A stretch of 64,000 nt of DNA from Mycobacterium sp. SMC-2 (GCF_025263485.1 NZ_CP079863.1:2232001-2296000), one strand, 5' to 3'; positions 41,590 through 51,366 are shown, numbered from the stretch's first letter. Notes: generated by a model not told the origin, from the letters alone. Numbers and translations are program-made.

Positions 41590-42128
41590 ATCTTCGCCGG
41601 CTGACCGGTCCGGCCGCGGCCGCGGCGGTCCTGCTGCGCGCCGGTACGCCCTTTGCCCGGGCTGATGCGGTGGCCTACCTCGTCAACGTGACGGTGCGCC
41701 CGGGCTACGACTTTCCCAACGCCGACACCGCCCTGGCATACGGGAACGGCATGTGCGACAAGGTGCGCGCGGGGGAGCGCTACGCGCAGATCATGAGGGA
41801 GGTCAAAGACGACTTCAGCAACCCGGACGACTACCAGGCCTCGTATCTGATCAGCCAGGCCGTCGGCGAATTGTGCCCGGCCCAGATCTGGCAATTACGG
41901 CAATCGGCCGCCGGATACGTTCCGCCCCTGGGCCGTAACGCAATGACGACACGGGGACACGAATCGCATTCACCGCGAGCGCGTTTGGCGCCCGGGCGGC
42001 AAACATCGCGAATTCGCCTTCGCGGGTTACACGCCTGTTGTACGGTTCCCCACAAGTGGCCTCAGGTTAGGAACATCCGGGTCGCGACGACGGTCATATT
42101 TTCCGGCCGGGGGAGGGATTTGGCGTGA
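41586..42128 (+). CDS. DUF732 secreted protein with anomalous C-terminal extension
   Basis: Start ATG overlaps the CAP-gene stop. A signal region (LTGPAAAAAVLLRAGTPFARA) precedes the DUF732 domain: AVAYLVNVTVRPGYDFPNAD, ALAYGNGMCDKVRAGERYAQ, then DYQASYLISQAVGELCPAQI and a short end near AAGYVPPLGRN, with two cysteines presumably bonded. DUF732 proteins end about there (around 115 residues). The open frame continues 65 more residues (THSPRARLAPGR-like, Arg-rich) with no domain quality, ending in a GTGA overlap with YrbEA. The extension could have arisen by loss of the native stop. Confidence 0.78.
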   Translation: MNLRRLTGPAAAAAVLLRAGTPFARADAVAYLVNVTVRPGYDFPNADTALAYGNGMCDKVRAGERYAQIMREVKDDFSNPDDYQASYLISQAVGELCPAQIWQLRQSAAGYVPPLGRNAMTTRGHESHSPRARLAPGRQTSRIRLRGLHACCTVPHKWPQVRNIRVATTVIFSGRGRDLA

Positions 42129-42892
42129 TTTCCTCAGAGTCCGTCACCAAACCGCTCCGCTCGTTCGGTGCATTCTTTGCCATGTCGCTCGACACTTTCG
42201 TGGCGATGTTCAAGCTGCCATTTCCGTGGCGCGAGTTTTTTCTGCAGACATGGTTCGTCGCGCGGGTGTCCATCATTCCGACGCTGCTGCTGACGATCCC
42301 GTTCACCGTGCTGGTCGTCTTCACCATGAACATTCTGTTGGTCGAGTTCGGGGCGGCCGACTTCTCCGGTACCGGCGCCGCGACCGCCTCCGTCACCCAG
42401 ATCGGGCCGGTGGTGACCGTTCTCGTCGTCGCCGGCACCGGGGCCACCGCGATGTGCGCCGACCTGGGATCGCGCGCCATCCACGACGAACTCGATGCGT
42501 TGCGGGTGATGGGAGTCGACCCGGTTCGCCGGCTGGCCGCGCCGCGGGTGCTCGCGGCCACCGTCGTTGCGGTGTCCCTGGTGTCGCTGGTGACGCTGGT
42601 GGGCATGGTCGGGTCGTTCGTCTTTTCGGTGTTCGCCCAGCACGTCACGCCGGGCGCCTTCGCCGCGGGCCTGACGCTGCTCACCCACCTGCCCGACCTC
42701 ATTCTCGGCCTGGTCAAAGGGGCACTGTTCGGGATGGCCGCCGCTCTGATCGCTTGCTACAAGGGCATTTCCGTCGGAGGGGGGCCACAGGGCGTCGGTA
42801 ACGCCGTCAACGAAACGGTCGTGTACTCGTTCATCGCCCTGTTCGTGATCAACATCGTCGCGACCGCCGTCTACTACACGGGTCCGCAATGA
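42125..42892 (+). CDS. YrbEA, MlaE-family permease of an Mce transporter
   Basis: A 255-residue inner-membrane subunit. Five to six hydrophobic segments and the MlaE signature are visible: WFVARVSIIPTLLLTIPFTV, then ATMCADLGSRAIHDELDALR (the E-x-D-A-L-x-V-M-G loop near residues 120-140) and GVDPVRRLAAPRVLA. YrbE proteins pair as the permease of Mce lipid importers powered by an MceG ATPase encoded elsewhere. GTG start overlaps the DUF732 stop; GGGGGAGGG lies six bases upstream. The stop overlaps the ATG of YrbEB. Confidence 0.95.
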   Translation: MISSESVTKPLRSFGAFFAMSLDTFVAMFKLPFPWREFFLQTWFVARVSIIPTLLLTIPFTVLVVFTMNILLVEFGAADFSGTGAATASVTQIGPVVTVLVVAGTGATAMCADLGSRAIHDELDALRVMGVDPVRRLAAPRVLAATVVAVSLVSLVTLVGMVGSFVFSVFAQHVTPGAFAAGLTLLTHLPDLILGLVKGALFGMAAALIACYKGISVGGGPQGVGNAVNETVVYSFIALFVINIVATAVYYTGPQ

Positions 42893-43746
42893 GCGCCGAC
42901 AACGCGGTACGCCAGCGATCCAGGCGGCTCTTGGACGTGGCTACCAGCCTCGCGGCCGGCTGGAATCGCGTTGGCGCGCAAGTGAAGTTCTATTCGACGG
43001 CCGTCTCCGAGATGCGGACGGCGTTCGCTCGGTACGGGAAGGAGATCCTCCGGCTGGTGGCCCAGATGAGCCTGGGCACCGGTGCGCTGGCGGTGATCGG
43101 CGGCACCGTGGTGATCGTGGGGTTCCTCACCCTGTCGACCGGCGCGGTCATCGCGGTTCAGGGCTACAACCAACTGTCCGGCATCGGGGTCGAGGCGATG
43201 ACGGGATTCATCTCCGCCTACGTCAACGTCCGCATCATCTCGCCGGCGGTGGCCGGCGTCGGGCTGGCCGCGACCATCGGCGCGGGCGCAACCGCGCAAC
43301 TGGGTGCGATGCGGATCGCCGACGAGATCGACGCCCTCGAGGTGATGGCCGTCCGTTCGGTCGCGTACCTGGTCTCCACCCGGGTGGTCGCGGGCGTCAT
43401 CGTGGTCATCCCGCTGTATTGCATCGCGGTGGTGTGTGCCTTTCAGGCGGCGCGGTTCGGCACGACGGGGATCTATGGCCAGTCCACCGGCGTCTACGAC
43501 CACTACTTCCGCACATTCCTCAACTCGACGGACCTACTGTGGTCGTTCGTCACGGTGATCACCGCGTCGATCGCCATCATGCTCGTGCACACCTATTACG
43601 GCTACCACGCCTCGGGCGGGCCCGCGGGGGTCGGCCAGGCCGTCGGCCATTCGGTGCGAACCTCTCTGATCGTGTTGACGCTCATCGTCTTGGCCATCTC
43701 GCTTTCCGTGCACGGCCAGTCCGGCCACTTCAATCTCTCGGGGTAG
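42889..43746 (+). CDS. YrbEB, second MlaE-family permease
   Basis: A 285-residue permease partner. It has an N-terminal cytosolic stretch of about 40 residues with RQRSRRLLDVATSLAAGW, then the family core: GALAVIGGTVVIVGFLTL, GAGATAQLGAMRIADEIDAL (the E-I-D-A-L-E-V-M loop) and later YGYHASGGPAGVGQAVGHS. It forms a heterodimer with YrbEA in the membrane. ATGA overlap at its start; four bases separate its stop from MceA. Confidence 0.95.
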   Translation: MSADNAVRQRSRRLLDVATSLAAGWNRVGAQVKFYSTAVSEMRTAFARYGKEILRLVAQMSLGTGALAVIGGTVVIVGFLTLSTGAVIAVQGYNQLSGIGVEAMTGFISAYVNVRIISPAVAGVGLAATIGAGATAQLGAMRIADEIDALEVMAVRSVAYLVSTRVVAGVIVVIPLYCIAVVCAFQAARFGTTGIYGQSTGVYDHYFRTFLNSTDLLWSFVTVITASIAIMLVHTYYGYHASGGPAGVGQAVGHSVRTSLIVLTLIVLAISLSVHGQSGHFNLSG

Positions 43747-43750
43747 GGAG

Positions 43751-45181
43751 ATGTCGGAAACGCGCTCGAAAGGCCTGCATCCCGCTTGGTGGACACTCAT
43801 CCTCGTCATCGCCACCGTCGGCACCATCGCGCTGACATCCGCCCTGTTCTCCGGGTCGTTCAAGTCGTACGTGCCGGTGACGGTGATCTCCGACCGGGCC
43901 GGCCTGGTGATGGACCGCGGCGCCAAGGTCAAGATGCGCGGAGTGCAGGTAGGGCGGGTCGCCGAGGTCACCAACGGCAAGAGCCAGGTGAGCCTCAAGC
44001 TGGAGCTCTACCCGAACCAGGTCGACTACATACCGGCCAACGTGCAGGCGCGGATAAGGGCCACTACGTTTTTCAGCGCCAAGTACGTCGACCTCGTCTA
44101 CCCGAGCCGGCCCAGCCCCAAGCGCCTGGCGGCCGGGGCGGTGATCCGGGTCGAAAACGTCGGCACCGAGGTCAACACCCTGTTCGCCAGCCTCGTCAAG
44201 GTGCTGAACGAGATCGACCCGGCCAAGCTCCAGGGCGTGCTGTCCGCGCTGGCCGAGGGCCTGCGTGGGCAGGGTGCGGCCATCGGGCAGGGCCTCACCG
44301 ACACCAACGAGGTGCTGCGCGCGATCAATCCGCGCGCCGAAGCCGTCCGGGCGGATATCCGGGCGGCCAAGGGCGCCGCCGACACCTATGACGCCGCCGC
44401 GCAAGACATTCTGCGGGTGCTCGATGCGGCCAGCGTCACCAGCGGCACGATCGCCGATGACGCACCTGCGCTCGATTCGCTGCTCACCGGCGTCGTCGGC
44501 CTCTCCCGCAGCGGCATCGCCCTGGTCGGCCCCAGCAAGGACAACATCGTCAGAGCGGTTAGCCTGCTCGAACCGACGACCAGCCTGCTGATGAAATACA
44601 ACCCGGAACTGACCTGCATGCTGGTCGGCGCCAAGACGGCCCTGGACACCGGCTACCGGGACGCGATGGGCGGCGCCAACGGCTACTCGCTGATCATCGA
44701 TAGCACACCGTTGTTGGGCGCCGACCAATACCGGTACCCGCAAAACCTCCCGATCGTCGGCGCCAAGGGCGGCCCCGGCGGTAAGCCGGGCTGCGGATCG
44801 CTGCCGGATGTCGCCGCCAATTGGCCACTGCGCCAACTGATTACTAATACCGGGTGGGGAACCGGCCTGGATATCCGGCCCAACCCCGGAATCGCCTTCC
44901 CGGGATACGCCGACTACCTGCCCGTCACGCGGGGGATGCCCGAACCGCCCAGCATCCGCTATCCGGGCGGCCCTGCGCCCGGGCCGATCCCGTACCCGGG
45001 GGCGCCGCCGTACGGTGCCCCGCAATACGCCCCGGACGGGACACCGCTCTACCCGGGTCTGCCGCCGGCGCCTCCGCCGGGCAACCCGCCCGAACCCGGG
45101 CCCCCGCCACCGGGATCAGAGCCGGCCGTGATCCCGGCCCCCGCCCAGCTGCAGCCCACCCCCACACCGCCACCGCCCTGA
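43751..45181 (+). CDS. MceA-type substrate-binding protein
   Basis: A 476-residue Mce/MlaD protein. An N-terminal membrane anchor (WWTLILVIATVGTIALTSAL) precedes the MlaD domain with VISDRAGLVMDRGAKVKMRG, VQVGRVAEVTNGKSQVSLKL and TTFFSAKYVDLVYPSRP. The middle section is helical and ends with an MceA-typical VTRGMPEPPSIRYPGG. The C-terminal 90 residues are Pro/Gly/Tyr-rich. Six such proteins assemble into a tube that carries lipid across the periplasm. AGGGAG precedes the ATG. Confidence 0.93.
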   Translation: MSETRSKGLHPAWWTLILVIATVGTIALTSALFSGSFKSYVPVTVISDRAGLVMDRGAKVKMRGVQVGRVAEVTNGKSQVSLKLELYPNQVDYIPANVQARIRATTFFSAKYVDLVYPSRPSPKRLAAGAVIRVENVGTEVNTLFASLVKVLNEIDPAKLQGVLSALAEGLRGQGAAIGQGLTDTNEVLRAINPRAEAVRADIRAAKGAADTYDAAAQDILRVLDAASVTSGTIADDAPALDSLLTGVVGLSRSGIALVGPSKDNIVRAVSLLEPTTSLLMKYNPELTCMLVGAKTALDTGYRDAMGGANGYSLIIDSTPLLGADQYRYPQNLPIVGAKGGPGGKPGCGSLPDVAANWPLRQLITNTGWGTGLDIRPNPGIAFPGYADYLPVTRGMPEPPSIRYPGGPAPGPIPYPGAPPYGAPQYAPDGTPLYPGLPPAPPPGNPPEPGPPPPGSEPAVIPAPAQLQPTPTPPPP

Positions 45182-45209
45182 CTACGCAGGTAAGCGACGA
45201 GGAGCCACC

Positions 45210-46238
45210 ATGAAAGAGGACCTGCCGGGCACCCTTTGGCGCCTGGCCGTCTTCATGGCCGTGTGCGCCTTCGGCCTGGTTGCCATGCTGGCGATCTTCG
45301 CGCAGCTGCGGTTCGGCAATGAGTTGCAGTACAAGGCGCGGTTCAGCAATGTGTCCGGCCTCGAGGCGGGCAACTTCGTCCGCATCGCGGGCGTCGAGGT
45401 CGGCAAGGTCAGCAAAATCTCGATCCAGGACGACGGTAGCGCGGTGGTCGACTTCAGCGCCGACAAGACCGTGGTGTTGACCCAGGGCACCAAGGCGGTG
45501 ATCCGCTACCAGAACCTGATCGGTGGTCGCTACCTGGCGCTGCAAGACGGCCCCGGTGGCACAAGGCAACTCAAGCCCGGCGAGACGATCCCGTTGTCAC
45601 GGACGGCGCCCGCGCTGGATCTGGACGCGCTGATCGGCGGGTTCCGGCCGTTGTTCCACGCGCTGGACCCCAACCAGATCAACACCTTGTCCACGGAGTT
45701 GATCAGGGCGTTTCAGGGGGAGGGTGCCACGATCGGGTCGGTGTTGGCGCGCACCGCCGCGCTGACGAACACGCTGGCGGACCGAGATCAGCTCATCGGA
45801 GAAGTGATCGTCAACCTGAACACCGTGCTGGGTTCGCTCGGAAACCAAAGCACGCAGTTCGCACAGACCGTCGATTCGCTGTCCCGGCTGCTGGCCACGC
45901 TGGCCGACCGAAAGCGAGACGTCAGCAACGGCATCGCTTATGCCGACGCGGCCGCGGATTCCATTGCCGACCTGCTCGCGAAAGGCCGTGCACCCCTGAC
46001 GAAGATCCTCAACGAAGGCGACCGGGCCGGCGGCCTGATCCTGGCCGATCGCGACTACTTCGACGACTTCCTCAACACCCTGCCGGACGCCTACCAGATG
46101 CTGAACCGGCAGGGCCTGTACGGGGACTTCTTCAGCTTCTATCTGTGTGAAATGCTCTTCAAGCTCAATGGCAAAGGCGGACAACCGGTTTACGTCAAGG
46201 TTATCGGCCAGCCATCGGGGAGGTGCACGCCGAAGTGA
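45210..46238 (+). CDS. MceB-type protein
   Basis: A 342-residue Mce protein: anchor helix LAVFMAVCAFGLVAMLAIFA, then the MlaD domain YKARFSNVSGLEAGNFVRIA with GVEVGKVSKISIQDDGSAVV and IRYQNLIGGRYLALQDGPGG. It ends with LCEMLFKLNGKGGQPVYVKV and a C-terminal CTPK, a usual MceB termination. GAGGAG precedes the ATG. The stop overlaps the probable MceC start. Confidence 0.93.
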   Translation: MKEDLPGTLWRLAVFMAVCAFGLVAMLAIFAQLRFGNELQYKARFSNVSGLEAGNFVRIAGVEVGKVSKISIQDDGSAVVDFSADKTVVLTQGTKAVIRYQNLIGGRYLALQDGPGGTRQLKPGETIPLSRTAPALDLDALIGGFRPLFHALDPNQINTLSTELIRAFQGEGATIGSVLARTAALTNTLADRDQLIGEVIVNLNTVLGSLGNQSTQFAQTVDSLSRLLATLADRKRDVSNGIAYADAAADSIADLLAKGRAPLTKILNEGDRAGGLILADRDYFDDFLNTLPDAYQMLNRQGLYGDFFSFYLCEMLFKLNGKGGQPVYVKVIGQPSGRCTPK

Positions 46239-47542
46239 AGTACTTCTCCGAACGCAATCCCCTGGTGGTCGGCGCGATCGGTGTCGTGGTGGTCGGCGGG
46301 GTGGTCGCGGCGTCGCTGACCTACAGCAAGCTGCCCCTGTTCAAATCGGGCAAGCAGTATTCGGCCTACTTCGCCGAGGCCGGCGGGCTGTTGACCGGTG
46401 CGGCCGTGCAGGTTTCGGGCTTCAAGGCCGGCGCGGTGGACAGCATCGAGCTGGACGGGCCCCGGGTGCTCGTCAAGTTCGAGGTCGACAAACACATCCG
46501 GCTCGGAGACCGCACGGAGGCGTCGATCAAAACGAAAAGCCTGCTGGGCGCGAAGATCCTCGAGGTCACCACCCGCGGCGACGGCAGGCTGTCCGGGCCG
46601 ATCCCGCTCGAGCGTACGCACGCGCCCTACCAGTTGCCCGACGCGCTCGGAGACCTCGGCGCCGCGATCAGCGGGCTGGACACCAACCGGTTGTCCGAAT
46701 CGCTGGCCGTGCTGGCCGACACCTTCTCCGACACCCCGGCCGACCTGAAGGTCGCGGTGGCCGGTGTCGCGCGGTTCTCACAGACATTGAGCGACCGCGA
46801 CGCCCAACTGCGAAATCTGTTGACCAACGCCAACAAAGCGACGACGGTGTTGTCCGAGCGCAGCGACCAGATAGCCCGGTTGGTGGCCGACAGCAGCGCG
46901 CTGCTGGTGCAGTTGCAGAGCCAGAGCCGCGCGCTGGACCAGATCTCCGGCAACATCACGGCGGTGAGCCGGCAGATCAAGGGCCTGATCGCCGACAACC
47001 GGCAAACCCTCAAGCCGACACTGGACAAGCTCAACGAGGTCCTTTCGATCGTCGACAACCGCAAAGAGCGAATGCGACAGGCGATCAAGAAGTTCGACGA
47101 CTACGCGCTGTCGCTCGGCGAATCGATGTCCACGGGGCCGTGGTTCAACTTCTACATCGCCAACCTGATCCCCGGCCAGTTCATCCAGCCCTTCGTCGAC
47201 GCCGCGTTCTCCGATCTGGGTCTGGACCCTAATGTGCTACTGCCGTCACAACTCACCGACCCGCAGGTCGGTCAGCCGGGAACACCGGCCCTGCCGGTGC
47301 CGTTTCCGCGCACCGGTCAGGGCGGCGAGCCGCGGCTGAACCTCCCGGACGCCATCACCGGCAAGCCGGATGACCCGCGCTACCCCTACCGTGAGCCGCC
47401 CCCCGCGCCGCCGCCGGGCGGACCGCCGCCGGGGCCGCCACCGCTTGCCCCCGGCCAGACGGCTCTTCCACCGGCGCCGCCGTCACCGTCGCCGGTGTTC
47501 GTGCCCGCGCCGGGTGAACCGCCGAAAGCCGGTGAACGATGA
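46235..47542 (+). CDS. MceC-type protein
   Basis: About 435 residues. VKYFSERNPLVVGAIGVVVV begins the anchor helix; MlaD part YFAEAGGLLTGAAVQVSGFK and KTKSLLGAKILEVTTRG; helical middle; C-terminus rich in Pro (PPPAPPPGGPPPGPPP-like). Two GTG starts compete: 46223, which touches the GGGGAGG, and 46235, which overlaps the MceB stop (GTGA) as is usual in this operon. The second is preferred. Confidence 0.92.
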   Translation: MKYFSERNPLVVGAIGVVVVGGVVAASLTYSKLPLFKSGKQYSAYFAEAGGLLTGAAVQVSGFKAGAVDSIELDGPRVLVKFEVDKHIRLGDRTEASIKTKSLLGAKILEVTTRGDGRLSGPIPLERTHAPYQLPDALGDLGAAISGLDTNRLSESLAVLADTFSDTPADLKVAVAGVARFSQTLSDRDAQLRNLLTNANKATTVLSERSDQIARLVADSSALLVQLQSQSRALDQISGNITAVSRQIKGLIADNRQTLKPTLDKLNEVLSIVDNRKERMRQAIKKFDDYALSLGESMSTGPWFNFYIANLIPGQFIQPFVDAAFSDLGLDPNVLLPSQLTDPQVGQPGTPALPVPFPRTGQGGEPRLNLPDAITGKPDDPRYPYREPPPAPPPGGPPPGPPPLAPGQTALPPAPPSPSPVFVPAPGEPPKAGER

Positions 47543-48795
47543 AGCGCCGCAACGCCAGAATCGGTCTGGCCGCCGTCTTGGTGTTCGGCATCCTTGCCGG
47601 CTTCGCGGCGGTCTGGCACTCATCCGGGGCGAGCCACAGGACGACGGTGGTGGCCTACTTCACCAACAGCAACGGCATCTTCGTCGGCGACGAGGTGCGC
47701 ATCCTGGGCGTGGCCGTCGGCAGGATCGACAGAATCGAACCGCAACCCGAGCGCGTCAAGATCACGTTTTGGTACGACGCCAAATACCAAGTGCCCGCCG
47801 ATGCGAAGGCCGTGATCCTGTCGCCGTCGCTGGTCACCTCGCGGGCGATTCAGCTGACGCCCGCCTACACCGGGGGGCCGCAGCTGCGAAACGGTGCCGT
47901 GATCCCGCAGGCCCGCACCGCGGTCCCGGTGGAGTGGGACGACCTGCGGCAGGACCTGGAAAAGCTCACCCAGATGCTGCAGCCCACCCACGGCGGCGTC
48001 AGCCCCCTCGGATCGCTCGTGACCACCGCCGCGAACAATCTGCGCGGCCAGGGGGTGACCATCCGGGACGCCATCGTGAAGCTCTCCCAAGCGGTTTCGG
48101 CGCTCGGTGACCACAGCAACGATCTGTTCAGCACCGTGAAGAACCTGTCGGTGCTCGTTTCGGCGCTGCAAACCAGCGGGGATCTGATGCGGCAGCTGAA
48201 CCAGAACCTCGCCTCCGTGACCGGCCTGCTGGCCGACGATCCGAACGAGATCGCCAACGCGGTCACCGCGCTGGCCGACGTGGTCGGCGACGTCCGCAGC
48301 TTCGTGTCCGAGAACCGGGAGGCGCTGGGCACGACGTCCGACAGGCTTGCGTCGGTGTCGACCGAGCTGAACAAAAGCCTCGACGACATCAAGCAGGCGC
48401 TGCACATCGCGCCCACCGAGCTGCAGAACTTCATGAACATCTACCAGCCGGCGCAGGGCACGCTGAGCGGTGCGCCGGCGTTCGCCAACTTCGCCAACCC
48501 CGTCGCCTTTCTGTGCGGGGCGATACAGGCGGCCTCGCGCCTCGGCTGGGACCAATCGGCCAAGCTGTGCGTTCAGTACCTGGCGCCCATCATCAAGAAC
48601 CGTCAGTACAACTTCCCGCCGCTCGGGGAGAACCTGGTGGTCGGCGCCACCGCGCGCCCGAACGAGGTGACCTACAGCGAGGACTGGATGCGGCCGGATT
48701 ACATTCCGCCACAGCCCAATCCGGTCGAGGTCCACCCGGTCAATCCCGCCGACGGACTGCGCGGTTTGATGCTGCCGACCGGGGGTGGATCGTGA
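47539..48795 (+). CDS. MceD-type protein
   Basis: A 418-residue Mce protein. Anchor helix RIGLAAVLVFGILAGFAAVW; MlaD domain VVAYFTNSNGIFVGDEVRIL with GVAVGRIDRIEPQPERVKIT and SPSLVTSRAIQLTPAYTGGP. The helical part includes repeated DNLRGQG/NDLFSTV-like segments, and the tail ends PADGLRGLMLPTGGGS. The ATG overlaps the MceC stop, and the stop overlaps the GTG of MceE. Confidence 0.93.
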   Translation: MKRRNARIGLAAVLVFGILAGFAAVWHSSGASHRTTVVAYFTNSNGIFVGDEVRILGVAVGRIDRIEPQPERVKITFWYDAKYQVPADAKAVILSPSLVTSRAIQLTPAYTGGPQLRNGAVIPQARTAVPVEWDDLRQDLEKLTQMLQPTHGGVSPLGSLVTTAANNLRGQGVTIRDAIVKLSQAVSALGDHSNDLFSTVKNLSVLVSALQTSGDLMRQLNQNLASVTGLLADDPNEIANAVTALADVVGDVRSFVSENREALGTTSDRLASVSTELNKSLDDIKQALHIAPTELQNFMNIYQPAQGTLSGAPAFANFANPVAFLCGAIQAASRLGWDQSAKLCVQYLAPIIKNRQYNFPPLGENLVVGATARPNEVTYSEDWMRPDYIPPQPNPVEVHPVNPADGLRGLMLPTGGGS

Positions 48796-49925
48796 CGCGC
48801 CGGGGGCTCGCCGTTGCGGGCGCGCTGGCAGCCCTGATTGTGGCCGCGACGGCCGGCTGCGGCTGGCGGGGCCTGAACTCGGTCGCCCTGCCCGGAACCG
48901 CCGGACGCGGCCCCGGCTCGTTCACGATTCAGGCCCAACTGCCCGACGTGGGCACCCTGGAACAGAACTCCCGCGTGCAGGTCGGCGACGTCACCGTGGG
49001 CAACGTCACCAGGATCGAGCGGCAGGCCTGGCATGCGTTGCTGACGATCCGGCTCGACGGCAACGTCGACCTGCCGGCCAACGCGACCGTGACGATCGGC
49101 CAGACCAGCCTGCTGGGGTCGCTGCATGTGGAGCTGGCCCCGCCGACCGGTGTCCCACCCGAGGGCAGGTTGAAGGACGGGTCGCTGATTCCCCTGTCGT
49201 CGTCCGGAAGCTATCCGACGACCGAACAGACGCTGGCCGCGATCTCGTTGTTGCTCAACGGCGGTGGCATCGGGCAGATCCAGGACATCACCCAGGCGCT
49301 GAGCACCGCGCTGGCCGGGCGCGCCGACGACCTGCGCAGCCTGCTCACCCAACTCGACACGTTCACCGCCCACGTCGCGAACCAGACCGATGACATCATC
49401 GCCGCCGCCGAGAGCCTCAACAATCTGGTCGGCCAGTTCGCGGACCAGAAGCCGGTGGTGGACAAGGCGCTACGGACCATCCCGGCCGCGCTGCACACCC
49501 TGGCCGACCAACGGCAGACACTGGTCGAGGCGCTCGATCAGTTCGGGAAATTCAGTGCGCTGGTTGCCGATTCGGCACGGCAGACCAAAGACGCTCTGGT
49601 CAAGGAGCTGAAGGACCTGGCGCCGGTGCTGGAATCCCTGGCCAACGCCGGCCCCGCCATGACCCCTGCGTTGAGTCTGCTCGCCACCTATCCCTTCCCC
49701 AAGGAGACCATCAGCAAGTGGGCCCGGGGGGACTACGCCAACCTGACCGCCATCATCGACCTGACGTTGAGCCGGCTGGACGCGTCCTTCCTCACCGGTA
49801 CCCGGTTCGAGGGCAATCTGACGGAGCTGGAGCTGCAGTGGGGCCGCACGATCGGCCAGATGCCCAGTCCCTACACCGCCGGCAATCCGCTTGTCGTGCC
49901 GTATCACTGGGATCAGGGGCGCTGA
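48792..49925 (+). CDS. MceE-type lipoprotein
   Basis: A 377-residue Mce lipoprotein (the E position is usually the LprK/Lpr-type lipoprotein). Signal VTRRGLAVAGALAALIVAAT then lipobox ATAGCGW, giving an acylated Cys near residue 23. MlaD part QAQLPDVGTLEQNSRVQVGD, VTVGNVTRIERQAWHALLTI, TSLLGSLHVELAPPTG. GTG start overlaps the MceD stop; an open frame to 48513 is a shadow of mceD. It attaches the periplasmic assembly to the membrane. Confidence 0.93.
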   Translation: MTRRGLAVAGALAALIVAATAGCGWRGLNSVALPGTAGRGPGSFTIQAQLPDVGTLEQNSRVQVGDVTVGNVTRIERQAWHALLTIRLDGNVDLPANATVTIGQTSLLGSLHVELAPPTGVPPEGRLKDGSLIPLSSSGSYPTTEQTLAAISLLLNGGGIGQIQDITQALSTALAGRADDLRSLLTQLDTFTAHVANQTDDIIAAAESLNNLVGQFADQKPVVDKALRTIPAALHTLADQRQTLVEALDQFGKFSALVADSARQTKDALVKELKDLAPVLESLANAGPAMTPALSLLATYPFPKETISKWARGDYANLTAIIDLTLSRLDASFLTGTRFEGNLTELELQWGRTIGQMPSPYTAGNPLVVPYHWDQGR

Positions 49926-49926
49926 C

Positions 49927-51366
49927 ATGCCCCCCTTGTCCAGGCGAGTCCTCATCCAGCTGGCGATCTTTGTCGTCGTCGCGCTGGTCGGCGGCGCGGT
50001 GATGGTGTTCGGCTACATCGAGCTCCCGGCAATGTTCGGCATCGGACGCTACCGCGTCACCGTCGAGCTGCCCCAGGCCGCCGGCCTGTATCCCAGCGGC
50101 AACGTCACCTACCGCGGGACCGAGGTCGGCCGGGTCGACAGCGTTCGGCTCACCGACACCGGCGTGGCGGCGGTCCTCTCGCTGAAGTCGGGCATCGACA
50201 TCCCGTCGGACCTCGATGCGCAGGTCCACAGCCAGTCGGCGGTGGGCGAGCAGTACGTTGCGCTGCTGCCGCGCAGGGACTCGCCGCCGCTGAGGGACGG
50301 TGACGTGATCCGCGTGGACCGCGTGTCGGTGCCGCCCGACCTGGACACAATGCTCGACGCGGCCAACCGGGGCCTGGAGTCGGTCCCGCGTGAGGACCTC
50401 AAGACCGTCGTCGACGAGGCCTCCGCCGCCGTCGGCGGGCTCGGGCCCGACCTGTCCCGGCTCGTGGCCGGCGCCAGCTCGCTGTCGATTGACACCCGCA
50501 AGAACCTGGATTCGCTGCTCACGCTGATCGACCGGTCGAAGCCGGTGCTGGACACCCAGGCCGAGACCCCCGACGCCGTGCGGGCGTGGGCCGCGCACCT
50601 GGCCGACATCGCGGGCGGGTTAGCGAAGAACGACACCGCGGTGCGGACCGTGCTGGAGCAAGGGGGGCCCGCCGTCGGCGAAGCGCGTCAGCTTCTGGAC
50701 CGGTTGAATCCGACGCTGCCGGTGGTGCTTTCGAACCTGACCAGCGTCGGGCAGGTGGCGTTGACCTATCACGCCGGCCTCGAGCAGCTGCTGGTCCTGC
50801 TTCCGCAGGCGGTGGCCACGATCCAGGCGATCAACGTCCCGAACAGGAACACCAAGCAGGGCTACAAGGGCGCCTTCCTGAGCTTCAACCTGCGGCTCAA
50901 CCTGCCGCCGCCGTGCCTCACCGGCTTTCTGCCGGCCCAGCAGCAGCGGGTGCCGTCGTGGGAGGACTACCCGGACCGGCCCGCGGGCGACCTGTATTGC
51001 CGGGTGCCGCAGGATTCCCCGCAAAACGTCCGCGGCGTCCGCAACATCCCGTGCGTGGGTCACCCCGGCAAACGCGCGCCGTCGGTGCAGATGTGCGACG
51101 GCGACGAAAGCTACGTACCGCTCAACGACGGCTACAACTGGAAAGGCGACCCGAACGCCACCCTGTCGGGTCAGCCGGTGCCGCAGCCGCGCCCGCCGGC
51201 ACCGCCCGCGCCGGCACCCGAACCGTTGCCGATAGCGGGCGCCGAGTACGACCCGGCCACCGGCACCTACGTCGGCCCGGACGGGCACGTCTACACGCAA
51301 TCGGACCTGGCCGCCCCCGGCGGAAAGCAGCGCACATGGCAGACGATGCTGCTACCACCGAAATAG
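49927..51366 (+). CDS. MceF-type protein
   Basis: A 479-residue Mce protein. Anchor helix LIQLAIFVVVALVGGAVMVF; MlaD domain VTVELPQAAGLYPSGNVTYR, GTEVGRVDSVRLTDTGVAAV and HSQSAVGEQYVALLPRRDSP. The C-terminus has the F-type ending: the VRNIPCVGHPGKRAPSVQMC segment, a Pro-rich stretch, then DPATGTYVGPDGHVYTQSDL. It lies one base after the MceE stop. Its last 31 bases overlap the Mce-associated gene. Confidence 0.93.
   Translation: MPPLSRRVLIQLAIFVVVALVGGAVMVFGYIELPAMFGIGRYRVTVELPQAAGLYPSGNVTYRGTEVGRVDSVRLTDTGVAAVLSLKSGIDIPSDLDAQVHSQSAVGEQYVALLPRRDSPPLRDGDVIRVDRVSVPPDLDTMLDAANRGLESVPREDLKTVVDEASAAVGGLGPDLSRLVAGASSLSIDTRKNLDSLLTLIDRSKPVLDTQAETPDAVRAWAAHLADIAGGLAKNDTAVRTVLEQGGPAVGEARQLLDRLNPTLPVVLSNLTSVGQVALTYHAGLEQLLVLLPQAVATIQAINVPNRNTKQGYKGAFLSFNLRLNLPPPCLTGFLPAQQQRVPSWEDYPDRPAGDLYCRVPQDSPQNVRGVRNIPCVGHPGKRAPSVQMCDGDESYVPLNDGYNWKGDPNATLSGQPVPQPRPPAPPAPAPEPLPIAGAEYDPATGTYVGPDGHVYTQSDLAAPGGKQRTWQTMLLPPK

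Noticed and set aside
48513..48791. N-terminal extension of MceE to 470 residues
   Set aside because: Runs antiphase through mceD; the lipobox signal begins at 48792.
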